Assembly (NCBI RefSeq): GCF_002234675.1
Contig: NC_019859.2
Location: 10,629,983 to 10,693,982, forward strand
From: Oryzias latipes
Lineage: Eukaryota; Chordata; Actinopteri; Beloniformes; Adrianichthyidae
Direction of reading: 5' to 3'
Length of the DNA: 64,000 nt
Positions 25,546 to 38,950 of the stretch are shown piece after piece. Both the position numbers and the translations under genes were made by a program. The notes under the pieces are model-generated. The model worked only from the letters and a program-made list of their open reading frames with translations, was not told the DNA's origin and did no database searches. Every line of letters starts with the position of its first letter. Within the stretch, counting starts at the first letter, position 1.

Positions 25546-28500
25546 ATAAACATATCACATTCTGTTTATGCTTTCATCTATTTATCCTCAATATGTTGAT
25601 GTTTGTTGCAACCAAGCCTTCATTTTGGTGGAATAATCAAAGTTAAACTACAGTATTTTGGTTAAACCTTACATATTTACTCTAATTGATGCCAATATTT
25701 ATGCATGTGTGGGAAAATACTGTAAATAGCATCTAGCCCATTTTAACTAAGTAACTAAGTAAAAGCGTGTCACCTCTGATCACACCCAAATGTTGCTTAT
25801 TTAATTATTTTGTTTGAAATTAAACTTGAATAAAAGGGTTGCTGCAGGCTTTAAAACTAGAAAATAAACAGAAATTAACACTAATCTGTTGAACCATTGA
25901 ACATCTTACATGAAAATCTAAGGATTACCACCAGTCTCATCCCTTTTTGAGCATTTGGGGTCAAATGAACCTGGATAATAACTTGAGTGGACATTCAATA
26001 AAGGCAAAAAGCAGAGTATCAAGTTAAGAAAACTGAAATTGAGCGGGAAACAATGTGTAGAAAACCTTATATAGTTTCTTTAAAGTAGATCATCTGTGGC
26101 TAAAATCTGCCGTCTGTCAACAAAAACAAAATAAGACGGGAAACCGTGGCTGTTAAGCTGTCATGAAGATGAGAGGAGGCAGGTCACTAAAACTAAAAGT
26201 TCTTTATGAAAAAAGAATAAAAAGATTGAAATGCTGCTTAAATTGCAAAAACAAACAACCTAAAAACCATGGAAGTGAACAAACTGAACCCAGGTGAGAA
26301 GACAGGATAAGGAGTCGCACATTTATAGGCATGGAGCAGCTGCAGCAGTCAGCATTCAGGCTGCAGGTGCACCAAACAGATGAAGAGCTTGGACAACCAT
26401 TCATTTCAACTGTGGACTCCACGTCCACACAGTTATTCTGATAAACCTTTCACGTGTAGCTCACCTCTTTGGAGCTCTGCTCACAGAAAATCTGCCTGCA
26501 AAGCAACAGCTAATGTTAAGATCACCCTGCATTTCAAACCAGCTCCTCAAAAATATGAAGACATTCCTAGTTAGTCTTGTTCTCTGCTCAGGGCTTAGTA
26601 AATGAAGGGTCATTGAAGATTACAAAATATCATTTTTGACCTGCCTATTTAAGAATTTAAAGTTTAACATTTGCTTTCCCTCTGCAGAAATAATTCCTTT
26701 ATTTTTCAAAAATCCTCATTTTTAATTCATTGCTGCTAGACAAAAAAGGGAAAAAAAGATTAGCTCATAATTTGGCACAAAAAAATCTAAACATAATGTT
26801 AGCTCAAATCTGACGAAGCAAAAAAAATGTCACTGTATCAGGATGACCCAGATGCAGGACTTGTCAACAAGGTTGAGGGAAGATCCAGAGTTCTTTTAAT
26901 AGCAGCAAACACTAGTCTAGGTGGGAAAAACTCCACAAATGCAACAGGACTCAAAAACAGCACAACTGAGGTAAGGACCCCAGGCCAGGTGACTGAACTA
27001 AAGCAACACTCAGAAACGGAGACACTTAAATAGAGCTAAAAGAAATTAACCTAAAGTGCAGGCAGCTGTGGGCCACTCATGGAGAGCCACAGGAGAGGGG
27101 GCGGAGTCTTACAGGAGAACCCACAGCCAACCCGCTCGCTCACAAGACACAAAAACAGGTTAAAAAAAACTAACAGAAATGAAGATTGTGACAAAAAAAT
27201 CTCAATTTACCAACATAGATAAGTTTTCTTTTCATATTTGGCATTTTCAAATAATTTTGGGAGGCAAACACGGTTAAGCAAAATCACAGATTGACATTTA
27301 GAAACACCAAAAGTTGAAACAAACCTTGTTTTTTTTTCAGATGAGAGTGAAAAAAATAGGTGCAAGAAGTTAAATTGGAAATCTTTTTGCTTTAAGGCAG
27401 TTTCCTTTTCCCAACTCCACAACATTATTTGAATTATATATTTGACATAAAAAGTCTTCTTAAATTAGACGGAAGAATCACAAGCTTTTTTTTTACCATG
27501 TTGTTAGTTTGGTGGTTCACATGTTGAAGAATTTTAACAAGTGTTTCCATGGAAACTCTCTGCTTTCTCATTACAACAACTTCTGCAAGACGAGCTGATT
27601 GCAGCACGTGTGTGTCACACAGCACAGGACAAAAATAGCTCTCCTTAATTGTCATTTCATGTGCCAAAATGTTTAATTATGCTCCAGCGTCTTAAAAGCT
27701 CACAGCACTCCTTGACAAAGTGTAGGCTCAGAAAACCGTAATTAATCATCACAAACAGAGGACATGCTCTAAAACAAGACTCACATATCTGAGAAGTGGG
27801 ACTGAGAGCTTATTTTAGATCTGACTCTGAGCAAAAACACTTCAAAATGCTCATCTCTGGATGTTTGAGGACACGAGACTTCACTAGCAGATGCTTTGTT
27901 CCCACTTTTGTTGTGTACACACCAGGCGCATCAAAACCCAGCAGGTTTCGCCGTACTTTGTGTACATCCCGGAATAGTACGGCCTTCTGTGGGTCTGTTC
28001 TTTCAACCAGTTAAATCCCAGCAGGAAAAATCCTCTCAGTTCTCAGACTGCGTGAATTCCCGCCATGGTGCTGCACCATTTCTTTGAAGACTGAAGCAAC
28101 AAGACCTGGTGGAAGCTTTTATGAACTGCAGCTTTAAATGTTAAATGTTTGGTTTCAATTTAAGGTTTTACTTCATTCAAAAATAAACAGACAGTCTGAA
28201 TCATTCCCTTCTGATTTTTCTAGAGAGAATGTAAAAATCTCCTTAAGATCAAAACATTGGAATTATTGAGCTTGACCAGAGGTTTAATATACTGAGGGAT
28301 TCTATGATTATTTTAAATGTGCAATTTCCTTTTACATTTATTTTGTTCATTATGTCCCAGAACACAAAGTTGTTGTTTAAGTTAACTGAACATGTTCACA
28401 ACTTTCACATCTCTTAAATTGCTACTCACAAAATTAAAGCACATCTGTCAGGACTAAGGTGCTACCATTACACAGGTATTTATGTTTTTAGGTTTGTTAC

Positions 28501-28756
28501 TATTTTGTTATCATCACATGCTGCAGAAAAATCTTAGAAGGCGTGAAAGGAAGGACCCAGACGACCAATGATTTCAGAGCCAGCAGGGTAATTAACACAA
28601 CAGTCCATTGAGGGACACCATGTCATTGTGCTAGATCTTCCAGTAAAGCAAATTTTAAATAAAATTGGGGGAAAAAATTAAATTTAACAGCTTCATCTTT
28701 GAGGTTCACCAATTTTCTGAGGTAAGATCTGGTTGTTTGGATTCACAGCTCAGACA

Positions 28757-28830
28757 GCATATATTGATAAGATAAAGATAAAGATACTTTATTGATCACA
28801 CCTTGGGAAATTGGGTTGTTGCAGTGTCAG
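28757..28830. repeat. Short dispersed repeat fragment
   Basis: Contains GATACTTTATTGATCAC and CTTGGGAAATTGGGTTGTTGCAG split as two blocks, a string seen in many fish repeats (LINE 3' regions). Only about 70 bp are recognisable, so the family is not assigned. Confidence 0.35.
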
Positions 28831-30880
28831 CGTTAGGCTTAGATATGGAGGCTCAGCATGAAGCTTAAGTGAGTGTTAAAAATATTGCTGTTGCAGAAAC
28901 ACAGTTAAAAAATATTTAGAATTCAAAAAGCAAATAAAATGTATTGTAAAAACTGCTAAACTGCTTATTGACCTTAGCTTATGTGATATATTTTGGTTTG
29001 CTTTAAATATTATTTTATCATAATTTCAAAACAGCCTTTTAAATTTTACTGCATAATAATGTTAATAATAGAGTATGTATTTATTAGATTACTTTTGTCT
29101 GTCAATTATTGAAAAGTGGGCGGGGCCTAGATACCTCAGACAGGAGCTTGTGGCGCACAACTTGCATAAGTGTGAGAGGAATTCAACAGGAATGCAGCAG
29201 CTGACTTTACTGTAGGTGATCAAGCACAAACAAGACTTTAGCAGATGTTTCTTTAGCTGATGTTTCAGAAGCATGTCTTCCTGTCTTGTCATGATCTCCA
29301 TTTGGTTTTGGTTTCTCAGTGTGAGCATCAAGACTGTTCCTAACTTGACCTCTGTCCTGTTTGGAGGAAAACAGGCACCCTATGTTAACACTGAAATCAA
29401 GAGAAAGACAAATGCTCAAGGAAACATGCACCCAACCCATGACAGTCTCTTAAACTGAAGGTTTTTACGACTTCATTTTTCCTGTTCACTATTCGTTTTG
29501 TCATGCAGGCTGGCTGCCCATTCACGTGTCGCTGCACTGCTGCATGCACTTACGGTAATTAGTCAGTCTTAATTTGAGCACACCTTTTGAGTTCTCAGAG
29601 TTCTCTTTTATGTGCTTTGGGTTTATTTTAAGCATCTCAATTAAGACCGTTTTTTTTTGTTTAAATTCTTATCTAAGATTTTGTTTTCTCTCTCACTACC
29701 AGCGATAGTTTTCTGTGATTAAATACCTTTGAATTTTCTTAATCTATCAGCCCCAATTATGTTGTTCCTTTGTTTCTTTTTTTTGCTACATGATTTAGTC
29801 GCACATTAACAAACACATCCATGTACTCCAAAATGATGGCGCCTCATAAATACATTTAGAATAACAGTTGCTGTCAAGATCTGGAGAATTTATCAAATTC
29901 TTCTGAAAGTAAATTCATTTACATTTAAAAAATATTCTTCCCATAAATTTAATGATGAATCCATAAACACGTTTAAGATAGTGGGAAGAAGCAATTTCAT
30001 AGAATCCCACCCCTATCATGTTTTACTCAACTTCGTTTTTTTTTATATAGTTGCCATGATTGGCTTCCTATATCTATTTAAAGCTATTATTACTTTTTCA
30101 GTCCTAGTACCAATTATGTCTCAGTAACAGTAATTCATTGTTGATTATTGGTTTTGTTGTTTTTCTGCTTCGACCTTCAGTTAGTAACCACGTCGTGTGT
30201 TTTCAGGCCGTTCACCTTTTGTCCTTCTCTTTTGTGTTTTCCTCGCCAGACCGACCATCTGTGGAGCAGCACACCACCTTCCATTCGACACCTGTTAAAA
30301 TGCTCCATGTTTCACTTTCCAAAGATGACACCTGATAGGTCGTCCCTGCTCCTCTGTCCCAGGTGACAACCAATGAAACTTAGTTTACTGATGAAAACAC
30401 CTCTGGCTTCTAAGTCGTCCACGGTAAACAGGGACAGGCCTTTCTTTTTCTGTCCTTGTGCTGTGGACTGCTGATCAAGGATCTCTTGGATTTTCTGAAG
30501 ATGTGGAACTGGACCATTTTACTGAGGTAAAAATTGTTGTCAGTCTGTTTTAAGTATGTTTGCGTAAATAAAAAAGCATCAAAAAAGAGATTTTTTTTCC
30601 AGTGAAATCATTATATTTGATAAAAAGGAATCCACATTTTAACATTTAGTTTAAAAGATCTGTTTAAAACAGCGTTGTTTCAAGCTACTCTTCTGCAACT
30701 CATCCATCCGAGTAATTGTAGTTTATAAGCATTTACTTGTTTTGAGGATGACTGCCATCATATGATGCCAATCTGCTGTGCCTAAAGTCTAACAAAAATC
30801 TCTTGTGAAAGAACATCTTGCTGATCTGTCAAAGGATGATTCAGCACCAGCCAGCCGTTCGGTTCGGATGACAGTTCAGC

Positions 30881-33800
30881 ATGGCGCCTCCAGTCGAGGA
30901 CTTTTATTGCTGCCGGTTTGAGGCCAACACCTTTGACCCCTCCCGCTGCCGCTCCTGCCTGCGGCCGAGTCACATGCACCTCAGCAGCATCAGTGCAGCG
31001 CATGTTAACCCTGCAGAAGCGGATGAGCTCAATGACGCGGTGAGTGAATGAATTATTCTGCAGTTCTGTGAAAACAGTCGCATCTGTTCTGAGCAATGAA
31101 GGATTAAGCAAAAAAGGGTTCTTAGGCAAAAAGAGAAATCCTTCAGAGAGGATTTACGGCAGAAGACCAACGTAACATAAGTAACTAACAGGTGGTTTAA
31201 AGCTAATCATTTGATGTTACAATAAGTTTAGGGTTTCAAATTGTTCCACAGTGATGATGTTAATTGTGAAACATTGGGATTGTACAGTAAAAGGCAAAAA
31301 CAAGCAGCATGCAAGACATTTATCCATCAAACTTCAGAACCCGATGAAACCCTTTATGGGTCATGGGATTGCTTGAGCCAACCCAGCTACTGTTGGGTGA
31401 AGGCGGTTTACACCCTGAATGGGTAGCCAGTGAGTTGCAGGGCCACAAACTAACTCACACACTTTGGGGAAATTTAGATATACCAATTGACGTATAAAGC
31501 ATGTTTTTGGACTGTGGGAGGAAGCCGGTGTGCCTGGAGAAAACCCACACATGCACAAGGAAGACAGGCGAACTCCACACAGAAAAGGTACCAAATGGGA
31601 TTTGTACTAAGGCCTTCACACTATGAGGCAATATCTCTAAGCCCTTGTCACCACCGTGCAGCACACACCCAAGTCAATTATAAATAAAAAATATGGGGAA
31701 AATATTAAAGTAATCTAAATACTTTATCCCAATACGTATAATACTCCATGTAAATGTTTTTCTTGAGTGTGCATTTAGTTGTTCACATCAGACAAGCAGG
31801 AAGGGGCTTCTTCTTCTTCTTTTCTTTTTCTACTGTTTACAAGCTCGTGTTTGCCACCTACAGTTGGAAGAGGCTTGGTGTGAAATGTCAAAGCAAGCAA
31901 ATCTCACAAATCTTGCTTCAGCCTTTTTCTTTCGTAACTCTGGTCCGATACATGAAAGACTTGGTGTCATATCAATCTGTCCGGGCACAAACCACAATTA
32001 TTAATTTCTCCTCCATGATCAGTTTTCAAACGGTTGGCACTTCCGCAAATTAAATGGGACATCAGCCATGCTTCGCTACAGAATCGGAGTCCTTGATTGG
32101 TCAAAGTTCAACTGGTTTTACTAGCATGTAGAGCCTGAAAACAGTCTTAAAAACTGTGCGTAGCGACCTGTGAACATGAGAGTTTTGCACATGGAAGCCC
32201 AAATCGCTGATTTATACACATTGACATAGACTTTTCACTGAAAGCGGTTGCTTGAACGCCAAGGGCGGCGTAAACGTAGCTTAAGGAGATTCAGCCTCAT
32301 TCATCTCCATTTCTCCATACGGTTTATCATGTTCTGAGAAAATAATACATTTAATACCAGAATTCTAAATTCAGATAAGTAACCTTGTCGCTACAGTTTA
32401 GTACCATCCTTCTGTTGGAGGTTCCAGAGCTGCATTGCTGCACTGCGCCTTTACTCTATACTTAAAATACATGCATTGAAAAAACTAAACTCCAAGTATG
32501 CAGTACAAGAATTTCAGTTGAAAAAACTGGCATACCATTTATAATTACCTTGTCAATGTTCAAAATGAACAGAATGCATAGCTGCTCTATTTTGAAATAC
32601 AATAGACATCCTAAAGGTGCTGGGTTTATGATAAAATTAGCATTAAAACCAAAAAAATATTTGACAGATATTTTGAAATGAAATGATTACACAAACATTT
32701 TCACACATCTCCTTAATGAAGGCCATCCTCTATTAATCAAACTTAACTTCAATTTTCTGTAATATTGCTGATGTCTTTTTAAGTGCAACAATATCTTGTT
32801 TATGGATATTTAAATTTCTGATTCTATGGAGAAAAGGTTTCATTTTGTTGAACTTTAAAATGCAGTGAGAAGTGGTGCCACCAACTGCACAGTAATATGA
32901 GGATGTCAAAGATGAGCACTATTACCAAGTAAAATGGGTGTAGCGGTAGAAGATGGATAACGCAACAGTGTGGCATTTGATTCTATATCATGAATAAATA
33001 AAAGCCTGTTACAATCCTTTGGGAATGGGCTGCCATCTGAAACCCATGAGCAGCACAAGCCCACTTTTACAACACTTTAACATCCTGAGTCTGATGCTTA
33101 ATCAAAGTTCCAACTCTAAAATAGATGCAACTTTAATGATAAAATAGAAAAATAAATCTTTCAATTCTTTATTTGGAACACTAGGAGATAAATGCGTAAA
33201 AAATGTTCTTGACAACGACAAATGGAACTTAAATATATATATATTTTTTTTTAAAAAAGGCGAATTGAGTGGGCGGTTCTGGTAATGCAAAAGCAATGGA
33301 GCAATGAAATAATGATGAGCAGGACTAGAGACTAGCTTGAGTTACGTTCGCTTCAGTTTAAATGGATTGGCTCGAGTAGAGAGGATGGAGAAAGAAAAGT
33401 AGGAGGACAGCAGACACAGCTTCAGGAAGCAGCCACGGTAAGTGAAATATGTCTATGGAAAGTTCAGGATGCTAGCTGTTTGCCTATTCTATCTTGATTC
33501 TCTTTGGAGTTTGTGGAATAAATGACACCAGCCACCACTTTGTGGCTGTGTTGTACTTTAGCCAAGGTCACAAGAGGTGACTCTTTTCTCAAAATGAGGA
33601 AAAGAAAGGTATTTTATTTCACAAAACTAGATACATTGGAGCTTTTAAAGTGTCTCTGGTTACAAATATTTACAACATGCTTTTATTTTGAAGCATGCCT
33701 TCTATTTTATCTACCACTCTACTCATTTTTTTTAAATCATTTTTGCTTGCCTTATCTCAGGAAGCAGACGATGACGACTACGCCTTGTCTGAGGACGCCA

Positions 33801-36800
33801 CAAGCGCCAGCAGTGATGATGTCAGCGGTGGCTGGACCTATGAATGGAGTCTGGTGCACAGCCTGAGTGCTGAGTGGGAACTTGAGAACTGTGACACTGA
33901 CATACAATCCAGGTGACAGAATCCTGCAGCCCGATTTCAGAAAATCTATTTTCTTTTTTTTTTGGAACAAGCTGCTCCAAAGAACTATCTGACTTATGTA
34001 GCATGACTAAACTGCCAGGAATAAACTGGTTGCTGAGCCACATATTGACAATTTAAAGTATGTGATCAGCTATGTGATTAGAAACCTTTGAAGGAAACCT
34101 TTCCCTTGTGTGTGTGCATCTCGAATTTGGAAGATGACTTCACATGTGTTGCAGAAGGCTCTTGCTTACGAAATATTTGGTTATAAACCAAACTCTGACT
34201 TCTACATATAGTTTCTGTGCTATCAAACTTAACTGGCTACTAGTTTTGGAATTTGTTGTGGTGTTTTTGAGAATAATCTGTTATTTTTAAAAAAAACCTG
34301 CTTGCAGGTTCATTCTGCTTGAAGTCATGTTCTAGTTTAAAAATTGAACTAAATAAAGGTTAAAAGTTACTTTGGACATCTTAAACTGTTCTTTATCTAA
34401 ACAGTTTGGTGTCATTTTTACCCCCTTGTGAAGCAACTTCTTCAGTCAAATTTAATCAACTTTTTTAGTTTGGATCCATGAGCTTTACAAAAAATCTGTA
34501 CTGTAAACCTGCCATCTGGATTTGCAAAAACAGAATTGCTTAACCTTGTCTTGTCTTTGTTCTTCAGATCAAGGTTTCGTCTGAGTTGTCTGATCTAAAT
34601 TCAAATCGTGTGATGACAGGGGTTTCACAGGTTTCATTGTTCTGTTATGGATTGCAGGCAAGAGGGAATCCAGGAGCAGGAAGGACTCAAACCAAAATTG
34701 TTGCAGTTAGAAAATACTTAATGATAAAAATTCTCCACTAGTGTGGGCCAAAAAGACTCAAAAATACTAGACTCCAAGACAAAATTACAGAACACGCAGA
34801 TCCAAAAAACTACTCCGTAAAAACCTAAAAACGAATAGATAACTGTAAGCAGCTTACCTGCACTGAAAAAAACAGAAAACACACACGGGGGATAATTATC
34901 CATTAACATAAGCTTTTGATAGGTGGTGTTGAAAAGCTTAATCACTTTCAATCCCTTCAAAATAAAAGCATCTTTATTTGGTACTTTGAAATGTTCTTTA
35001 TCAGTGCTTAAATTCCATTGTAAAGGTTTTAAAAACTAACAACGTAAAATCTGAGAAGCAGACATCTTTTGATGAGAAAAATAAAATTGTTGAAAATGTT
35101 AACATACATGACAATTTATGTTGTCTGCTATTAAAGTTACTCCAACTCTGAATCCCTGTGAGCTGCAGAGACAGCCATGTGGTGGATTAACACCCCAACC
35201 CCTTAACGTTAAGTGTCAAGCAGAGGCATTGGGCCCCATTATGAATTAACTGTGGATTTGAACTAACAACCTTCCAGTCTTAAGGTGGACTTTCTACCAC
35301 AAGGCCACTGAGTTGGTAAACAATGTCTATTCTGACTTTTAAGACAAATGAGAAGTAACCAGTAGGTTTGAAGAAATGTTATTTCAGGTTTATGAAATGT
35401 CAAACAACCAATAGGACTGAAAGCTATAACCTTTTGTTTGAAACAGCCACAGAAATACTTGACTTTATATTCCACATTTGCTATCTTTGACTCCTGCAGC
35501 TCTCCAAAGCAGGGGGATTGCTCTGACCGGAGCAGATCTCTCAGCTCAGAGAGGTGCGGCGCAGCCCAAAAAGAAATGACCAGACTGGACCCCTCCCCTC
35601 CTCGAGTCGCTGAAAGTTACTGGATGGATGAAAGGAGGGGTAGAGACAGGTCCCGCCGCGCCTCAGGTTAATAGCAGACACACCACGTCCTCGAATACTC
35701 CAAACAATCATCTTAATCTTTTTTGCAAAAATTGTAACATTTTTAGCGTACTGTTTTCTATTTTTTATTGTCAAACTTATTTTAATACTTGTGACTTATC
35801 ACTGGTTTCATTTTCTCTCTCTATGTATGCTATATTTTTTTAGTTACATTAGGTGGAGGCCTTAAATAAGCCTTTTGGGCTTTTTGCTTCTCCTTGCACT
35901 GCATTTGATTGTCTTTTTATGGTTTCTGCTGTGTTTTAAAAGTGAAAAAAAAATAAAAAAAATTAAAAAATTATAGACAAACTGGATGTTTGCATCTGTA
36001 GGCGTATCGTAGGCATAATCGTAACAATGATCTCAAAATGTGTGTTGCAGATACCAGAGGAGAGAAGGAAAAGGAGAGCGGCTATTTCTCTCCAAACAGA
36101 AGGGGTGACGATTTGCAGCAGACGGATGAGACCAATAAACGGTCCTATCGCTACTTTGAAAGAGGACGTCCTCTCCCGAGCAACTATGTCCCTGAGCCCA
36201 AAGCCTGCGTCCCTTACAGGAGTGTCAGCTTGGGTCTGCCGTCCCAAAGAAGAACCCCAGAGACGTATGTCCAGGAAACTTGGCGGAGCGAGTCTCCTCA
36301 GAGGTACACGTATCATTCCAACTTCAGACGAGGTGCTGACTCGCAGAACAATTCTCCAACACGTCACAGCTCTGTGAGTCCGGACCGATACAAGGTCATG
36401 GACTATCCGGCGGAGCCTACAAGGAGTAGCCCCCTCTACAGCAGCCAGGCTCGATCTCATGTCTCATCTCAGCTTCCATCCCACGGTGCCTCAGGGCACA
36501 CGTCTGGCAGGTCCAGTCCATCCCGTAGGAGGGGGTCCAGAGCGTCTCGTACAGCGTCACCTTCCAGATCCATCCATTCACACAAGCACACAGACTTTAT
36601 CCACTCACAAAACGGGGAATATCCTCTGCAAAAGAGTTGCAGCAGAGACTCAAGAACCCCCTCACAGGCTTCAATTAGACACAGTTTGGACTCAGAGAAG
36701 CTGTACAGAAACCTTGAGTCGCTCTCCCGCCGCAGTTCCACGGCCGTTCAACAAAACCAATACGAAGGGTCGCAAATAAGGCCGTGTGAGGCGTCGCCTC

Positions 36801-38710
36801 GGACAAGAACAACCGTCAGCAGTGTGGCTAACACTCACACTCATAGTAGTCGTGATGTGTCACCAAGCAGGACAGTCCGTAGTCCTCAGAGCAACACTTC
36901 ACCCAGAGACCTTGACTTCCCAGACAGCAGAAAAAGCCATTCTCAAGGCTCCTGGCAGGGCTCCTCACACTCTCTACTCAGCCTCCCACGGTCTCATGCT
37001 TCCTTGTCTTCAAGGCATGGTGCAGAATCTCAAGGTCCTAGTGGATCACTATCACAAATTATAGACAATAACAAAACCAATGAGGAGAGTCCAACAATCA
37101 TTTCTGACAGAAGCAGGAGCAGCTTGAGGAGGGGCATGGAGATCTTGCTGACCTCTGAACCTCAGAGGACTCCAGCAGAACTTGAAGAGGTACATGTGTT
37201 GTCTGGTTAATTGAGAATAGACTTTTTTGACAATTAGACAACCCCTAAAGATACAGACTATCACAAATGCACCCATCTATTTTAAAATAAACAACTGAAA
37301 TGAATCCAAAATTTAAGACACCTATGCAAAGTGTATATCAGCAGTAAAAATGGTTCCATATTGTTAACATTAGGGCAAAAAGTGGGCTACAATTTTGTGT
37401 ACTAATCCTACATACAGAAACCCTTTTTTATTTTAGCAGTGCAAGACGTTGTTAGTACAAACACAAACAATTTCATACACTTGTTTCACGTTAAAGGCTG
37501 ATTCTTGTGTGACAGCTTGTAAATCATTTTGAAAAAAATGTGTTGATCTAAGGCAGGAATGACCATCGATGACTACATAGTACTAGCTGACATACCGAGG
37601 ATACAAGTGGAGTTGGAAGAGGAGTTCCCAACGCTGCGATGTAGAAATCAGAGTCCCAGTCCTTGCAGGGACCAGAGACTGCGTACACACAGGTTGGTGG
37701 TGCAACATGCCTAAAAAAGCAACCTACAGACGAATTTCAATGGAAACTCAGACGCAATCCAAAAGTTTGTGTAGCGATTTGTTATTGGCAGATGTGTCCA
37801 TTTCTGTGACTGCCACATGTTGCTTCAAAGCCAAACATGCAGAAATTAATTCAAAAGAACATTTAAGAATTGGCTCGAGAATGCAGTGACTCCATTGAAG
37901 CTCAGCATTCTTTTCTTTTTCAATCAGTTTGAATTTAGAGAAAGTTTTGCAAGAAACAGACCATTTCAAAAGCATGTCTCACTCGGGGCTGCATGGTGGA
38001 ACAGTGGTTTGGGCCCACACCTCACAGTGACTGGTTCAAATCCCACCAGGGACCTTTCTGGATTTTCTACAGCACTCTGGCTTCCTCCCACAGACCAAAG
38101 CCATACTACATAGGTTAATTTGTGTCTCAAAATTGCCCTTGGTGTGTGTGATTGTGTGGCTCCATGACAGGTTGGCAGCCTGACCGCATTTGCCCAACAG
38201 TAGCTGGGACAGGCTTCAGCAGCCCCGTGACCCTGAAAGGGAAACTGCTGATTTAGAGGATGGATGGATGGATGGATGGATGGATGGATGGATGGATGGA
38301 TGGATGGATGGATGAATGGATGGATGGATGGATGGATGGATGGATGGATGGATGGATGGATGGATGGATGGATGGATGTTTTACCTGACCATTTTTAACA
38401 CCCGTGTCTTTGTAGGAGTCAAGATGAAACAGACATGTACCGCTCAAGGCTTGAATCAGAGGAGAGGGGAAGGGTCAGAGAGAGGGGAAGAGACAGGCGA
38501 GAAAAATGCAGGGACCCTGAGATTGGACGATCCAACCTGAGACACTCTGCAGCATCTCTTCACACTCAGGTAAGATACAGGAACTGTAGTTATGCTCAAC
38601 TTTCAGTTGTACTCATTTTAGTGTCTTTGAAGTCATCAGACGGCCGAAACAAAAAGCACAGACCTGTGAGGGAGAAAGAACGAGCTCCTGCAGAGCAACT
38701 TCTAACACAG
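30881..38710 (+). CDS. triobp: TRIOBP, N-terminal (long-form) exons
   Basis: Exons, all GT-AG and in frame: 30881-31039, 33761-33912, 35500-35666, 36051-37189, 37553-37692, 38416-38569, 38633-38710 (663 codons). The first exon encodes MAPPVEDF then FEAN..D.SRC.SC..P, matching the FEAN...RC..C start of vertebrate TRIOBP. The second is acidic and Ser-rich ([18 protein letters not shown]). The 1.1-kb fourth exon is Ser/Arg-rich with many SP, SR and TS steps, like the actin-bundling repeat region of TRIOBP-4/5, but without long tandem repeats. The fifth has [10 protein letters not shown], matching the EYTVLADLP motif of the human protein. TRIOBP bundles F-actin in stereocilia rootlets and at junctions. 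After 38710 the frame is phase 0, which does not fit the PH exon at 39778, so this form may end separately as TRIOBP-4 does, or an exon is missing from my model. The terminal exon is not identified. The ATG has A at -3 and G at +4. Confidence 0.82.
31372..31663 (-). mobile_element. tRNA-like SINE copy, ATGG-tail family
   Basis: Lies in the first triobp intron. On the minus strand it begins GCTGCACGGTGGTGACAAG and contains the conserved AGTTCGCCTGTCTTCCTTGT and CACACCGGCTTCCTCCCACA blocks of this family. The TGGA tail is lost. Confidence 0.65.
35136..35317 (-). mobile_element. tRNA-like SINE fragment
   Basis: Minus-strand text includes CCAACTCAGTGGCCTTGTGG and GGTTGTTAGTTCAAATCC, a tRNA-like A/B box pair, followed by 'gggcccaatgcctctgc'. 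It sits in the triobp intron between 33912 and 35500. Not a functional tRNA: no intact acceptor stem or anticodon arm can be drawn. Confidence 0.5.
37985..38257 (+). mobile_element. tRNA-like SINE copy, most complete in window
   Basis: Starts GGGGCTGCATGGTGGAACAG, with B-box GGTTCAAATCCCACC at about 38033, CTTCCTCCCACAGACCAAAG, GACAGGTTGGCAGCCTGACC and GGGACAGGCTTCAGCAGCCC, ending in a long TGGA array (next entry). It occupies the triobp intron between 37692 and 38416. The motif order matches the minus-strand copies at 16114, 16896 and 31372. Confidence 0.75.
38258..38378 (+). repeat. (TGGA)n microsatellite, about 30 units
   Basis: About 121 bp of nearly pure GGAT/TGGA repeats with a single interruption (GATGAATGG near 38312). 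It is the expanded tail of the SINE just upstream. It ends 37 bp before the triobp exon that begins at 38416, so it lies over the usual branch-point region. Confidence 0.95.
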
Positions 38711-38950
38711 GTGAGCAACAGTTTATCACTTTTTTTCCCAGAAGATTCTGTTTTATGCTGTTTTTACTGCTATCTTTACCCTGAACCCTGCAAGGAAAAC
38801 ACAGTGTCGAGTTTCTTATGGACCCCCTTATATTTTTTGATTCAGAGAAAGCTTTGCATGTGGTCACACACTGCATTATTATGCTGAGAACTTCTGAGCA
38901 GATTAACTGTCAATTTTGTTTACTGTAGGTTTTTGTTTTAGTCACATGTC

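Larger units (their letters stand above)
10482..30880. other. About 20 kb intergenic region between kcnj4 and triobp
   Basis: I see no protein gene with splice-consistent conserved sequence. Open frames here are short and read as low-complexity or repeat translations. The region probably contains kcnj4 5' UTR exons and promoter (the kcnj4 ATG exon has an acceptor at 10482-10484, so a further upstream exon must exist), which I cannot place. Repeats are listed separately. Further stretches at about 26110-26450, 26830-27190 and 28540-28620 look like one another (aggac..ccaga, 'ggcaggtcac', 'acaggtgag' motifs) and may be decayed copies of one dispersed family. Confidence 0.5.

Noticed and set aside
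33362-33437. Possible extra triobp 5' exon ending CAGCCACG/GTAAGTG
   Set aside because: A good donor and purine-rich exon-like text, but the frame closes after five codons from its ATG and the coding exons 31039 and 33761 join in frame without it. It could be an alternative untranslated first exon; not enough evidence.
35963-37064. Antisense and alternative-frame open frames of 90-165 codons
   Set aside because: Shadows of the 1.1-kb triobp Ser/Arg-rich exon, which is supported by splice sites and by flanking conserved exons.
38033-38047. tRNA-like B box GGTTCAAATCCCACC, considered as a tRNA gene
   Set aside because: No foldable anticodon or acceptor arm; part of a SINE head. The same holds for 35136-35317, 57822-58061 and 58270-58515.
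38253-38540. Repetitive peptide frames (HPSI and MDGW repeats)
   Set aside because: Translations of the TGGA microsatellite.
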